A stretch of 64,000 nt of DNA from Pyrocephalus nanus (GCA_038380795.1 CM076266.1:38772425-38836424), one strand, 5' to 3'; shown: positions 13,201 to 25,913, counted from the stretch's first letter. The notes: generated by a model from the letters alone, not told the origin. Translations and numbers: made by a program.

Positions 13201-14825
13201 GTGCCTCTTCCTGCACTGCTTGGACACTGGCACTGTGCCTCTTACTTCCACCGAAGCATCTGAAACAGCTATGAACATGCTCTTCTGGTTTACACCATGT
13301 CTTAAACATAATTATTCCCAGCCCTTGTAGTCCTACTGCCTACAATACAGTTATCTCTGTTAGGGAGCAGGCGACACCAGATAGGGAAAACAAATGCAGA
13401 TTTTCATCACTATTCTAATATGTTGTGGGTATTTCTCAGGATATTTGAGAGAAACAGGGCAGAAAACTTTCTGAAGGCCGTTCCCAGCTCGTTCATCCTT
13501 TGGGGCACCACTGGTCTCCTCAAGCAGTGTTTCCCTTAATTTCCCAGGTACTGACAGGATACTCCCTTCCAGATAAACTTCTGATAATTACTTAAGACTT
13601 TGTATTGCCCCAGCCCTTCAGTAAGTCCAGTCAGATTCCCACCGGTGTCTTTGTGTAGCCTTCCTTACTCTTCTTCTGCTCCACATCCTCCTCATGCCTT
13701 CTTGCAAACAAGATGGTTCTCCTGGGTTTCAGGTAGCCCACTGATCCAAGCTACATCTTTTTCAGCATTTTCCACTGAGATTTACTGGATGGCTGCACTT
13801 ACTGGTCTGGAGATGTGGATCTTTGTGGCAGAGCCTCATGCATTCCCTAGCAACAACTCTCAGCTCCACGTTGTGACTGGTATTCACTGTCAAAACTGAA
13901 AAAAAGTTTAGTTTTCTATGTATTTCGTTTACACTTTCCTATGTGCTGAACCCCATCTGCTATGCTGGAGCTCCCCTTACTGTATATGATGGTGTGATAG
14001 ACTGTGATTTGGGCCACTCTGTTGTTTGGTTTGTTCTGCACTGTTGTGTTACACATCATTCAAAACCCAAGATTTCCAGCATAAGTGAAATGCAATGCTC
14101 AAACAATATACTGTGAGGTTAAATGGAATGTTCAAGTACATACAATCAAACATTATAAATTGATCCCTAAGCATTATAGAAAATTATAATTAATATTGAA
14201 GTTGTGTCTTTTTTCAACTGTAATACCTAGTTCTCATAAGGAATCCTTCTGACACGTAGAATTGTTTGTTATTATTTCAGCTTAAAAACAGGATGAAGTT
14301 TGATAGCTTTATTCAGCAGGGCACTGTGGAAATACAGCAAATCAGCACAAATGCATGGCCTGTCACAGTCATTCTTGTATAAAATATGACTCACAGTTTT
14401 GAAACATATGGTTACACGAGTTTTAATTTAAGTGGCATCTTCTTTAGTCAGCAAAATGAGGTCTGGCTTGCCTACGGGAAGTGGAGTCAGCACCTTCACC
14501 TGCTGAAGTGAAAAGGCTCCCCCAGTGACCGGCGTTGGTTTCTGCTGCTGGTATGTACGGCTGAACAAAAAGGTGAACCTTTGCACTTGATGCATGCAGG
14601 GAAAACCCAAGAGTCTTCCCATTCGTTATCTGCAAGCTGCTAGAAATGCAGCTTATCACATACGTTGTGGTCACACAGCCTGTGATCCCGCTGCCTGAAA
14701 CCTCCCACGTGGATAACCAGATGCACCCCCATACCAGAAGCACTAAACTTTGCCACCAACACTTGTTTTCGATTTTGCCTCTCAACCTCAATAGGGAGAG
14801 CCCCATACCGTTCCATCTTGCCAAA
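7269..14825. other. non-coding stretch, no gene seen
   Basis: About 7.5 kb with scattered short open frames. The longest is 141 codons on the - strand (10281-10706), in a locally more G+C-rich patch, and matches nothing I know. No transposon remnant, RNA gene or strong conserved block was recognised. Confidence 0.55.
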
Positions 14826-14850
14826 TATCTATATCTGTATCTATATATCT
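14826..14850. repeat. imperfect TATC/TATA simple repeat
   Basis: Alternating tatc and tata units on the + strand. They produce an alternating Tyr-Arg run in the overlapping 161-codon - frame (14444-14929), a good sign that this frame is not a real gene. Confidence 0.75.
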
Positions 14851-15174
14851 CGTCACAGCTTATTTTACTGATGCATTGGATAGATTTAAAAGCTTCCCTT
14901 GGTCCTAGAAAGGAAATGGTAATTAGCACTTACTCTCACAATAGGGAACTATCATCTCTTCTGGAGGAAAGGAATAGGGCTTGTCCTCCCACTCCTGACA
15001 GCTGCTGCTGGGAGACATTTCTGGGCTGTCAGAGCCTCTTTATGAGCAGATTCTTTTGTAAGTCTTCTAGTTCTACACTTAGCATCTGTTTTTTCCTATG
15101 ATTTTTTTTCCCCACCTTTCTCAATCCTTTCCCTATCTAACTAATTCTCTACTGCCTCTCCCTTCTGGTAGTTG

Positions 15175-15193
15175 TTTTTTTTTTTTTTTTTTT
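15175..15193. repeat. poly(T) tract, 19 T
   Basis: Nineteen uninterrupted T, followed by ccacctgg. No splice acceptor or retrocopy is apparent. Confidence 0.9.
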
Positions 15194-15682
15194 CCACCTG
15201 GTCTTTATTTAATGATGAAAAATATTTGGGGGCAAATGAAATGTAAATTGAATCTAGATTTTGTATCAGGCTTTTCTGGAATTTTGACAAAGAGTGAGTT
15301 TCCTTTGGACTGTATAGAAGAGTTGACCAAAGGATGGCCACTGAAAAGACAGATATTTTGCTGTAGAGATCTAATTGCAGAGCAGTTCATTTACAAATGT
15401 TATGCATTTACAAATGTGAGGAGAAATTATCTGTAAAGAGTTTGCTCAGGCTTTCCCAGCACACTGAAACAGAGTCATCTGACTTTGTTTAAAGTTTTTT
15501 GATCCAAAGAGCAGGAGAACTTTTAGCTCATAAAGAGTATCTAAAAGCGTGTTTGAACCTTTGACACTGAAACTGAGGAAATTAAACCAGCTGCTACCAG
15601 TTTCTCTGGAGCCAGAAAGATGTAAAGCTTACAGAAAAACAAAATGATCTTTTTTCCTCATATTGTCACTTTCTACAAAGAG

Positions 15683-15711
15683 AAAAAAAAAAAAAAAAAA
15701 GAGAAAAAAAA
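15683..15711. repeat. A-rich tract (A18-gag-A8)
   Basis: Eighteen A residues, then gag, then eight A. Simple sequence. Confidence 0.9.
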
Positions 15712-18642
15712 TATTTTTGGAAAGGGGAAAAATATCTGTGCTTGCATTTATGACTGTAATATAATGTGTGGCTGATAAGAGGCTTATGGTTTATATTGTT
15801 ATGGTAGGGAATATGATGACTTCTGAAGTCAGAGCAAGGCTGGAATGAGGCTGGCTCCTTCTGCTGCCTTTGTCCTGTCCTGAGCTGTGCCCTGCCAGTG
15901 AATTGCACAGTATCTTAAAGTGACCTTTCATTTAGGCTGTATGGAGGTAGTTTTAGTCAACTGGTAGGAGCAAGTGACCCCCTGACCTTCTCATATTCAC
16001 TGAGTGCATGGAGGCATTTTCTGCTGCTGATGGGTGGTCCCAGTAGACAGTGGCCACAGATGTCTGCTCCTGATAAATCCAGTGTTCAGCTAAAGGGAGG
16101 GGACCTGTCACTGACTTCACTGGAGAGTGAAATATGTAAGCTATAGTCAAGTGTTTCTGCTGGCTTTTAAACTCCATCACTGGCTGATGAAGGCTGAAAA
16201 CTCTTGATGATGTCTTGCACTGCTTCTGGATGGATTTCAGTGCCCCCTTTAAGTTCTTCCATAGCTGTTCTGCTCCTGTGCTGGGGACCCAGCTGCACCA
16301 TATGCAGACACCTCTGAGCTCCCTCCACCCTGATAGCTGGGAAGCAGGGTTGGTTGCTGATCAATTTTTTGCTTTTTGTTCTGAAAGTTGCTTTGTGCAT
16401 CAGGTAGAAAGCAAACTTGACAGTGTTCATCTTAGAGTGAGTTAGCACTTTCTGCACTGGAAACCTTCTGCTCAGACCCCATTCTCAGTGAAATTTCTGC
16501 GTCTTTGGTCACAGCAGCTTTTCAGAGTGGTTAGTCAAACCCACTATCGCCACTGATTGGAACAGCTTATTCTTCTTCAACTATCCCTCTTGCCCATCCC
16601 CTTCTTGCTTGCCTCCTTTCTTCTGCTGCCAGCAATTTCTAAAAACTATTGTATGCTGCTCAGTGGCAATAAATATTAATAAAGGTATGTCACTTTACTC
16701 CTGGAAGAGTGGGAGAGGAGGTGAGCGATGTATGTTTTACTTCAGAGGCTTGGCTCCCTTTGGCATGCCTTTTCCTCCCAGAAGACTTGCCAAATTATAC
16801 TCTAGTTTCCCTTCCCAGATGAACTACATCCTCACATCTGTCTGGCTCTGCTCCAAGCTGCTCCAAGTCAGTAGGAGCTGGGAGAAAAGTTTAACATGCA
16901 AATTGAAAATGTCAAATTTTGGCTTTGTTTATTGCTAGTGTTGTGGAAAGAAGGAAGTAGAAAGTCTTTCTGTCAGAACAGCTCACTGTTATTGTTTTGC
17001 TTTGAGTAAATGAACCTCTGAATCGCAGTACAATGAGTGGCTGGGGTGCTAAGAGACACCAAAAGGACAGTTCTGTAAAGCAACCTTGGATGTGCTGGAA
17101 GAGTGTGGTGCTGGGATGTGTGACATTGTGAGTGTGCTTTTAAACAGTTGGACTTTCTGGGCACCGGACAGCAGTGAGAAGAGACAACTGCACAATGGTT
17201 TTGTTGTTGTACTGAAGCAGTGTGGTGATACTTCTGAGCCCAGTGCTGAGACCTTTCCATATGAGTGCTATATACTGCACAGACCCACTATTTCACTCTT
17301 CAATTACATCATTTCTGTTTGAAAGACACAATTCCGTGATCACACATTCCATTAAAACTGAGAACATTTGTTTATGCAAATTTAACACATCCTTTGGGAA
17401 ACACAATTTCCATGAAGGGCTTTTGGGGTGGTCAAGGTGCTCTGCTGAGAATGCAATGCATTTTAATGACATAGAACAGGAGTATTTTACAGAGATGGTG
17501 TTTTTGTCTGGGACAAACTAGAAGAAGACCAGAAATGGTGGCATAAATTTGAGTAATAAATATTGAAAATTCTGCACCAGAGAATAAATGTACCTGGAAG
17601 CGAAATAAACCCAACAAAGTATGTGACTGTGGTAGGACTGATGCTGTTACAAGTATTTGTGCTCCTTTGGCACAGAAAGGGATTGATATGAAGGCCCAAG
17701 CAATGGGAAAGTTGCTCATGGGAATAGACATTGGCTGAAACAGATATTAGCTGAATTTGAGGAATAGAGGAGGTAATGAAAAGATCCAGAGTTGAGGTAT
17801 GATACTGGTAAATATGAAAGGAATTTATCCATAGCTGCTCCTACTGTCTTTATTTGGCTAGTTTTCTTCTGGATATGTCGTAAACCTGGAGATGAACAAC
17901 TTTCCTAACACAGCAGCAAAGGAAAAAATGCCACACGCTGCCTAAAACTGAGTGTTAATGTACAGATAAAGGCCATGGGCTTAGCTCGGTGGTGTAAAGA
18001 AGTTCATGTCCTTATTTATGGAAGCTGAAATGTTATCTTAAGTGGACCATAAATCATTTGCTACCATTGCCAGACTGGGACTGTCCAGCACTCTGCCTAG
18101 AGCAGAGACAAGTTTTAGCTGCAGAGGTGTGATTCATATATCTAATGCAAACCTGATGGAGAGGTGTTAATAGCAGGCACACAATGGAGCATTCCATGAA
18201 AGTCCCCCAGTATGTGTCACTTAAAAGCTACCCTACAGTTTTAATTAGAATATGGATTGTGAAACTTGTGATGATTCCATGATGAAAACCTGTATGAAGT
18301 CATTACCAAAAGAACAGTATTCTCCTTGCTTCCCTCCCGCATTGAGAGGCAGCTCATCATAATAGGGGGGATTTTCTCTAAGACAGCAGAAAAGTGATTC
18401 ATAAGGAGTTGAAGAAAAATTATTGAAAAAGATAGATGAAGGCTACTTAGGGACCGAACAAGAGATGGGCTAAAGATTCACAGTGGGTAATGATACTGAG
18501 AAAGTTGTCTAGGCTTTTTGCATATGTCAAAAATACAGACCACACTGAGTGGAATAGTCTTATCTTGGTGTTCCAGGGAAAAATAAGCACTTTGCCATCC
18601 AAAAATACCTAGTAGACTTGTGAAAAACTGAAATATATTTCA

Positions 18643-18670
18643 AAATATGAAATATGAAAATATGAAACTG
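18643..18670. repeat. imperfect AAATATGA tandem repeat
   Basis: Three to four imperfect 8-9 bp units of the type aaatatga. Short A+T-rich simple repeat. Confidence 0.6.
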
Positions 18671-19205
18671 AATATATTTGGGCAAAGTTACTTTTCAATT
18701 GATACTTTAACAAGACATTATTCTTTCAATGTCTTTGATATTTTGCCCATTTTTTTTGTTCTTGAACTTTCACATTAAAATAAAATGGAGACTGCTTTTA
18801 AAGATTACTTATGAACATCCAATTTAAAAATAAGTTTAGAGAACACCGATACAGGTGGGACTAGAAAGACAGATTACCCTATGGTTGTTGATACTGTCCT
18901 TTTAGTTAAAGTGGAACTCCTAGTTACAGAGTAGTTCCTCCATTGCCCTTCTCTGTGGGGCAAGGTCTACTGAGTTAATCACTGCACTTAACTAAATCTG
19001 GATTTGAAATAACTAGGGAAGAGTATAATTCTATATTTCTGATTCTGAAGTCCTTACCCGTGAAAGTAGTGTGAGTTAAATCAATGAGACTATTCACATG
19101 GATGAGCATTAATCATATGAGTAATGAGAAAAGGTTGAAGGGTCATTCTTAAAGTTGCTAAGAAACTTTGCAGCTGCTTTGTATGACCCAACTATCATTA
19201 CATTT

Positions 19206-19250
19206 CCCTAGTTACTACTTCTAATGCAGTAGTGATTAATTAAACTAGGG
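19206..19250. repeat. nested inverted repeat, potential stem-loop
   Basis: Outer arms ccctagtt (19206-19213) and aactaggg (19243-19250) are exact reverse complements. Inner arms actac (19214-19218) and gtagt (19229-19233) also pair, leaving a 10-base loop and a 9-base bulge on one side. It could fold in single strands or be a chance structure in A+T-rich DNA. Confidence 0.6.
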
Positions 19251-20337
19251 TGATATTGACCCCAAGACAGTTTGTTGCCTATTCAAGCCCCCTCTAAATG
19301 GTGTCTTGAGGACTGAAGTGGGTGTGAGAGGTGTGCAGGCCAAAGCCTACAGCAGTGCCTCTGCATGAAGTGCATTCCATCCTCTGCCGGTTTCAGGTTT
19401 CCTTTCTCAAGAAAATTGTCTTGGCGCCTGAAATGGAATTTCCAGTACCCATTCCCCTCTTGACATCCCTGTCTGAACATATCAGTTGTCATCTCATGCT
19501 ATGGCATACAGAGCTTAGAAGTATTTATAGCTGGCCACAGCCATGATGAGAGATTTGCAGTATCTGTTCAGTTGTTCCACATACACTTGTGTTAGTTACT
19601 TCCTTTCCTTGCAAAAGTAAAACCGCATCTTCCAAAACAGCAGCAGCCTTGAGGCTAAATATTCTCCCAGGTGTTTTGTTCCCTCAGCGTTCACAGACAT
19701 CAGGATGTCCTTTCTGCTAAGTCTGACTGCCCAGGGACTGTCCCCACTTATCTGTTATACCATTACCAGGAATCTCCATCAGCCTTGAAGCTGAATGATC
19801 CAGCAACCAAAAACCATCTGCTTTTGTCGTATTGAGGAGAAGAGCATAGTGTATTGTGTGGTTTGTATTAATGGTGGAATTTTCAGCAGTATAGGAAAAT
19901 ATTTCCAAGCCTCTAATTTTTTACTGTTATCCTTGCTTCACATATGGCTGCAGTGCCACACCAGAAGCACCTTATTCTATTTATTCACCCTTTCAGGAGG
20001 AAACTGTCAGTCCTTTCTCTTGGTTATTTCCTTACTCTTAGAAATTTATTTTTGATTCATTATTGTCTTGGTCCACACCTTAAGAAGAGCCTTAAGAGGA
20101 ATGAGACACTTTGGTTTTGGAGTTTTTAATTTTCTATTGAAACATATGGCCATTTCTGGAGAGCCAGTACATAGTGATTTTCTGCATCAAGGTGTTTGAA
20201 TTCTTAAAAATCTTCATAAAACCAGAAGAAAAAAGTAAAAAATTCAATGATAATAGGCGTTCTTATCACAGGCAGTAAAGTATAATGCCCTGTACAACTT
20301 GTTATGCTTTTACCAATGAAAATACTCATGTCAGAAG

Positions 20338-20349
20338 AAAAAAAAAAAA
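20338..20349. repeat. poly(A) tract, 12 A
   Basis: Twelve A followed by a purine-rich gaaagaaaaag tail. Simple sequence. Confidence 0.85.
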
Positions 20350-21883
20350 GAAAGAAAAAGGGAACTCAAGAAATGGTGTGGTAGATTCCCACACTTGATT
20401 CTCACTTAATACCTCAGAAGAAGGTAGACCTCTGCCAGCATGCCAAGGGAAAACATTATTTGTAACTCCAGATGAGATATTTCTTACCCAAATATACACT
20501 TATTCTTTCTTTTCTTCTCCTTTATACACTTTGCTTTTGCATTTTTAATGAACAAGCCAGTATTGCACTCAATAAGTTAGCTGTTTCCAACAAAGAAATA
20601 GGGAAACAAGAAAACTTCCCTTCATAGGAAAGAGCTTTTTAAAGAAAGGCCCACATTGCTGGCTTAAATCAAAAGAAGAAAGTGTGTTCATTTAGCTATC
20701 CAGAAAGTCCTAATATGTCATCATGTCATGTACAGCATTCGGCTGCTTTAATAGTGTTATCCTTTTCTCTTTTTAGAAAGGAGTTCATTTCAGTAAGCTT
20801 GTAAAGTACAATATACTGCATTAGAGGTTTCATTATTCACAGGGACCAAAAGAAAAAAGAAAGATCTTTCCACACATGATTAATACCTCAGCTGAATACC
20901 ACGTGCTGGATGTGGGCCATCCATCAGCAATTTAACATCTGTAATCTGGCCATGGTGAGTCACTATTAACATCATGAACAAATCATGGATGCTCTGTGGT
21001 CTTATGGTTTATGGGCCTTGTATGAATTGAATGTGTGTTCAGCCTGGGAATGAAATGTGGATGGTCTAAATTAGAGGCAAAGGAAGTTATGAAAAGGAGC
21101 CTTTCCATTTATTTATTTATTAAGTAGATGTATATGAGGTCTGTTTGTAAAAGTCTGGCTTTCAGCCCTTCCCTAACAGGGAAAGGTTAGAGGATGGGAA
21201 CCAGAAAATCTGTGATAAGGAATAATAAAACAAAGGGAGGTGATCAAATCCAACACACAGGCACATCCTTTAACCTGTAAAAGCACGCACAGTGTTTGAT
21301 GGTAAGTCTGGTTTTGTTTAGTTGCACCCAGCACCATGAGCTGTGGGCACCTGCACACCAGTATGGTGGTCAGTGTGGGGGCTTCTCCCCTCCACTATCT
21401 CTCTTCCTGAGAACAGATGGTCTTTTTGCACTGTGCTTGCTCAGTGCTTTGATTCTGCCAGCTCTAACTTGAACAGGGAGCTTACAAATGACTGAGGGAA
21501 GAAGAAACTGCCCAGGGAAGAACCTGATGGTATTCATCTCCTTCATAGGCTGATGTTCATCTCTAGCTGGACTCATTATTATTGTCAGAAAGGAAACCAC
21601 TCCCATGGCTAGACAAATTTCCCTGTGCCATGATCATTTTCATTCTGGGCCCGCTGACAGCAAGTGGCATGTCTCTGTGATGACTCAAGTCCTGCCATTT
21701 ACCCTTGCCTTCTGCCCCATTCCACCACAGAGATACTCATGCTGGAGGTCTTCTGATTTATACTCCTGGGGGTGCCAGGAACAACTTGCTCAGGGAAAGC
21801 ACTCTCCCCTGGGATACTCTGCCTTCCTGGGTTGGACAGACAGAGTTTGTTGCCCATAAAGGAGCACTATAGAGTTTGGCTAG

Positions 21884-22197
21884 TCATTTAGGCATTTTCA
21901 AAAAAAAGGAAGGTGAGTTTGGATTAGGAGAATCTTCATCTTTCTTTGGCTTGGTGAGTTTTACAGTGGCTGCTGTCAGCTTAGATATATTCTGTAATAA
22001 ATGCTTAAATGTACTGATCGCTTCTACAACTTGATTACATGATATTTGCTTTGGTAATTCAAATAAACAAATAAATTGGGACATGCCTGGTGCTTCTTGG
22101 GTCTGCAGAGCTGTATAATTCATAATTTTCAGTCTTCTCCATTCATGAAGAATAAATGTGATCCGATCCAGGCTTCTGTTACAGTTTTGTCTCTGCC
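21884..22197 (-). other. open frame of about 100 codons, possible cytokine-like terminal exon (speculative)
   Basis: On the - strand a frame runs from just after a TGA near 22198 to a TGA at 21884. It is preceded by an acceptor-like gcttttctgtgaaggcag. The first in-frame ATG is at 22123. The frame opens with N-C-N-R, has Cys residues 38 and 48 positions later, then a Lys/Leu-rich stretch VEAISTFKHLLQNI and a hydrophilic tail. From memory, that stretch resembles helix D of gamma-chain cytokines (IL-2 VEFLNRW...Q.I, IL-21 FLERFKSLLQKM, IL-9 CNQ...TFLKSLL). A frame this long is expected by chance in 64 kb. No companion exons were found, and the IL-9 comparison would require an intron that is absent here. 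An unassigned frame is the safe reading. Confidence 0.15.
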
Positions 22198-24749
22198 TTC
22201 ACAGAAAAGCAGTGCAATAGATCTGTCAGGGTAAACCAGTCAAGATCACTTTTTAAAAGTTCAGTTGAATGGCAGGTTCTGGAGGGGAACATGAGCAATT
22301 TCTGTAAATTGCCTTCAAAAGTAGCACAGGATCTTTCAGTCAATTCTAAAAGAACTGTTTACTGTTGCATATGGCAGTCATTATTTGGAATAATAAACCC
22401 ACTGAGAATCTGAACATGCATGGGCCAACAGATGGGTCATCTTGCTTAGCAATTTAAGCAAGTAATTTACTTCAATCACTAGGACAAAGCACATGAAGAT
22501 TATTAATTCTCTTCCAAGACACATGCAACAAAGTCCCACAACTTTCTGAATCTTGTAGCTATTATGGAAATATACACATCTTTGGGATTTGGGACCATTT
22601 ATGCTTGCTTGCAGCAATTTGTTTCATATTTCTTACTGATAAACCCCATTTTCTGATTCAAATTAGAAAAGGTAAGAAATTAATAACTATAAAGTTATAA
22701 TACAATGCAAGGTCATCTGTGTTTGGGCAGTACTATACAAAAGCTGTGCACTGAGCAACAAAACCAGGGAATCAGATACATTTATTTAAACCAGAGTTCA
22801 TTTACACCTCCTTTCAGACATCAAAGAGCTCATTAAACCTATGTTACTGGTTTGTGTGTCTGATTTTTAGCAAATAGCAAGCTTTTGTAAATATATAGTA
22901 TGTTTACCTAAATGTCTGCAGTATGGTCAATGTTGTCATATAAAATTTCACAACTGATATTTAATTTTGAGCCATAAATGTTGAATGAATTTTTAAAATA
23001 GATTCTAAAGTTGCAATATTTACTCGTTAGCCAGTGTCCCATGTAAGTAGAAATAAAACTTGTCACCACTACATTGTCCTAGGCATTAAAAAATTGTAAG
23101 GGAGTTGTGAAGGGAAGCTCCTTTCTCTGTTGAGAAATCTGTGGCTGGTTTTGAGAAAGCTTTTGGAATGCTAAATGCCCTTATAAAGCAGTAAGTGCCA
23201 CCCAAAGATGGAAAGAGAGAAAAATTTTAGCCATTAGATAAGCAAAATAACAATCCATGTCCCATGCATACTCATCTCAAAGGCTACTTCTCTTCAGAAT
23301 AAAAAATTGCTGCCAAGCTTTTAAAACTCAAAATATTTTGCTTTGACATTTTCAAAAGGAATACTTCTGAATTTATAACTTCACAATAATTGTTTCATCA
23401 AAAAACAATTGAATTGAAAAAGCTTGGACACCCTTTTTTTCCCCGAAACCAGAATGAATTTGTTTGTCTTTCACCACAAATGATGAGACGTTACTAGTTT
23501 TGGATCTGAAACCCATTCCCTTTGAAATTGTTCTGCTTTCTTTTCCCTCTCTGCCAAGTCCCCAGGGCACTTGAGCCTTTCACCAGTCTCCTGACCTCCA
23601 TTCTTTGCCTCATGCCCCCAAACCAACCACGTTTCTTGGGCAAATGCCACCAGGCAGGGAAAGCAGTGGGGACTGGCTCTAGCCTGTGTGACCTCACCAA
23701 GCCCCTTCAAATCTGAAATGGAAATTCCTGTTGCGAGCCAGCTGGTTTTGGATGCATTAGTGGTTTAGCAGTACTTTCCCTTTTATCTCTACTATTTCAG
23801 CAACATCGCTGTGGTTTTTAAACTCTTTGGTTACAGCACACACTGCATCTCCTGCCCATCGCCTTCAGAGCCTTCTAGTGCCTTCAGCCCGTTTAAGGAG
23901 CAAAGCCTTAATGAACTTAGAGAAGAAAAAGTTGCAGATGTTTTGTGAACTATCAAAATACACTGGATTTTCTTTTTGTAAGGAACTTTTCACAACCCGA
24001 TAAAAGCCTATTTTCTTAGCAAACAGATTATATGTCAGCCAGAGGTGTGAAACCTTAATAGAAAAGAACCATGTGCCAGTTCAGGAGAGAAAAAAAACCA
24101 GTCTCCAAGGGTCTATACCATGCTTTCTAATTCTCTTTAAAAAAGAATCAATATCTAAGAAGAAAATGAAAATAAAATGTGTTAAATAAAGGCAAAATAT
24201 ATTGACAGTTTTACTTAACTTTTTTTTTTTTTTTTACTTTAAACAGAAAAATACGCAAAAAAAAATCACAAACTACAGGGTTTTTTAAACTTACACTGAG
24301 TGAATCTTTACAGGGAGCAGATGAACTGGGCTTCATTTGCTGAAGTGGTGAATCTAAAGCCCGTTAAGGGACCAAAACTCTAAGCTATGGGAGTACATTG
24401 CCTGCATCTTGCATTACATATGTTGAAAGGCTGGCAAACTGACTCAGCAGAAAAATTATCTGTGTGAACATTATGTTTTGTGTCCTGATGGACAGAAAGT
24501 GTTTCATGGAAACGACACCCGATGAAGTCCTTTTCATCAGCAAAGCTCAGAGTGCTCTAGGGAGAAGATAACAGACATCTTGATTTACAGGTAGGACAAT
24601 AAAGATGCAGCAGCTTCCAAGAGCAGAGCTACAAAGGACAGAATCTCCTTAGGTATGAGCCTTTACTCTAGCTACCATACATTGCTGAAAGGGAATACAG
24701 GCACTGGAGAGGTGCTTCCAGACACCTTCTTTCTCTCTTCTCCAATGGT
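22198..24749. other. non-coding stretch, no gene seen
   Basis: A+T-rich DNA up to the CR1 boundary. Searching the - strand for short signal-peptide or cysteine-rich exons that could join the frame at 21.9-22.2 kb gave nothing convincing. Contains a T16 run. Confidence 0.55.
24220..24235. repeat. poly(T) tract, 16 T
   Basis: Sixteen uninterrupted T followed by acttt. Simple sequence. Confidence 0.9.
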
Positions 24750-25913
24750 CCTGTGCAGGGCTTTCAGGATTTCAGTAAAGCTTTCCATACTGTCTCTCAC
24801 AGGATCCTTCTGGACAAACTGTCCAGCACACAGCTGGATAAACACATCACGTGGTGGGCTAGCACTTGGCTCAGAAGTCTAGCACAGAGGGTAACAGTGA
24901 ATGAGGTGACATCAGACAGGTGACCTGTCAGTAGTGGGATTCCACAGGGCTCCATCTGATGCCCTGTGCTCTTCAACATCTTCATGAATGACTTGAACGC
25001 AGGACTGGAAGGGATACTGAGCAAGTTTTCAGATGACACAAAACTGGGAGGAGCTGTTGACTTCCTTGAAGGTAGGGATGTCCTGCAGAGAGACCTCGAC
25101 AAGTTAGAGGACTTGGCAATCACCAACCATATAAAGTTCAACAAGGGAAAGAGCTGGATTCTGCTCCTGGGATGGGGTAACCCAGAGGTAAGAACAGACT
25201 GGGGAATGAGATGTTGGGAAGCAGTGCCATGGAAAGGGACATGGGGTTCCTGGTCAATGGCAAGTTGAATCTGAGTCAGCAGTGCCCTGGCAGCCAGGAG
25301 GGCCAACCGTGTCCTCAGGGCATCAGGCAAAGCATCACCAGCTGGTCAAGGGAGGTGATTGTCCCGCTCTGATCTGCACTGGTGGGGTCTCAACTTGAAT
25401 ATTGTGTGCAGTTTTGGACTGCAATATAAGAAGGATATTAAGCTGTTAGAGAGTGTCCAAAGGAGGGAAACGAAGATGGTGAAGGGCCTTAAGGGGAAGC
25501 TGTATGAGGAGCAGCTGAGTTTACTTGGTCTGTTCAGCCGGGAGAAGAGGAGACTGAGGGGAGATCTCATTGCAGTTACAACTTCCTTGTGAGGAGAAGA
25601 GGAGGGGCAGGCACTGATCTCTTCTCTGTGGTGAGCAGTGACAGAATCCAAGGGAAGTTGTGTCAGGGGAGGCTTAGGTTATTACTAGAAAAAGGTTCTT
25701 CATCCAGAGAGTGGCTGGGCACTGGAACAGGCTCCTCAGGGAAATAGTCACAGCATCAAGCCTGGCAGAGTTTGAGAAGAGAAGTGTCTGGATGATAGTG
25801 TCAGGCACATGGTGTGACTCTTGGGGATGGTCCTGTGCAGGGCTAAAGGTTGGACTCTATGGTTGTTGTAGGTCCCTTCCAACTCGTCATATCCTGTGAT
25901 TCTATAATTCTGA
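24750..25913 (+). mobile_element. CR1 non-LTR retrotransposon, 5'-truncated copy 1
   Basis: About 1.16 kb of a CR1 LINE in the + orientation. It carries the C-terminal half of the reverse-transcriptase ORF and then the CR1 3' end: the conserved word gtcccttccaactc near 25872 and terminal tgattctataattct repeats. The 5' end is truncated within the reverse-transcriptase domain, as usual for CR1 insertions made by target-primed reverse transcription. No clear target-site duplication is visible. It has at least one sizeable internal deletion relative to copy 2 around 25350-25385. The two copies look about 85-90% alike by eye. Confidence 0.95.
24768..25800 (+). pseudogene. CR1 ORF2 reverse transcriptase, C-terminal remnant
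   Basis: The remnant starts in the block DFSKAFHTVSHRILLDKL, containing one catalytic Asp, and reaches GIPQGSI, where an in-frame TGA at 24957-24959 interrupts it. It continues LFNIFMNDL and [12 protein letters not shown]; the F-x-D-D active-site pair (codons 25026-25037) is intact. Further on, in shifted frames, come [18 protein letters not shown] (about 25427-25480), [13 protein letters not shown] (about 25540-25580) and GHWNRLLREIV (about 25717-25749), all signatures of the CR1 C-terminus. The endonuclease domain and N-terminal half are missing and the frame is broken several times, so the copy cannot make an active enzyme. Confidence 0.93.

Larger units (their letters stand above)
14851..21883. 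other. non-coding stretch with homopolymer tracts, no gene seen
   Basis: Holds a T19 run, an A18 run, an A12 run, an AAATATGA-type repeat at 18643-18670 and a potential stem-loop at 19206-19250. A CACGTG E-box lies at 20900-20905 in a locally conserved-looking stretch. Open frames of 151 codons (+, 14646-15101) and 112 codons (+, 15098-15436) look like chance frames. Confidence 0.55.

Noticed and set aside
14444..15101. Overlapping 161-codon (-) and 151-codon (+) frames
   Set aside because: They share the same DNA, include a simple TATC repeat translated as Tyr-Arg repeats, and match no family.
24750..25913. Possibility of an active CR1 enzyme, since the F-x-D-D pair is intact
   Set aside because: In-frame stop at 24957, frameshifts, and loss of the endonuclease and N-terminal polymerase blocks.
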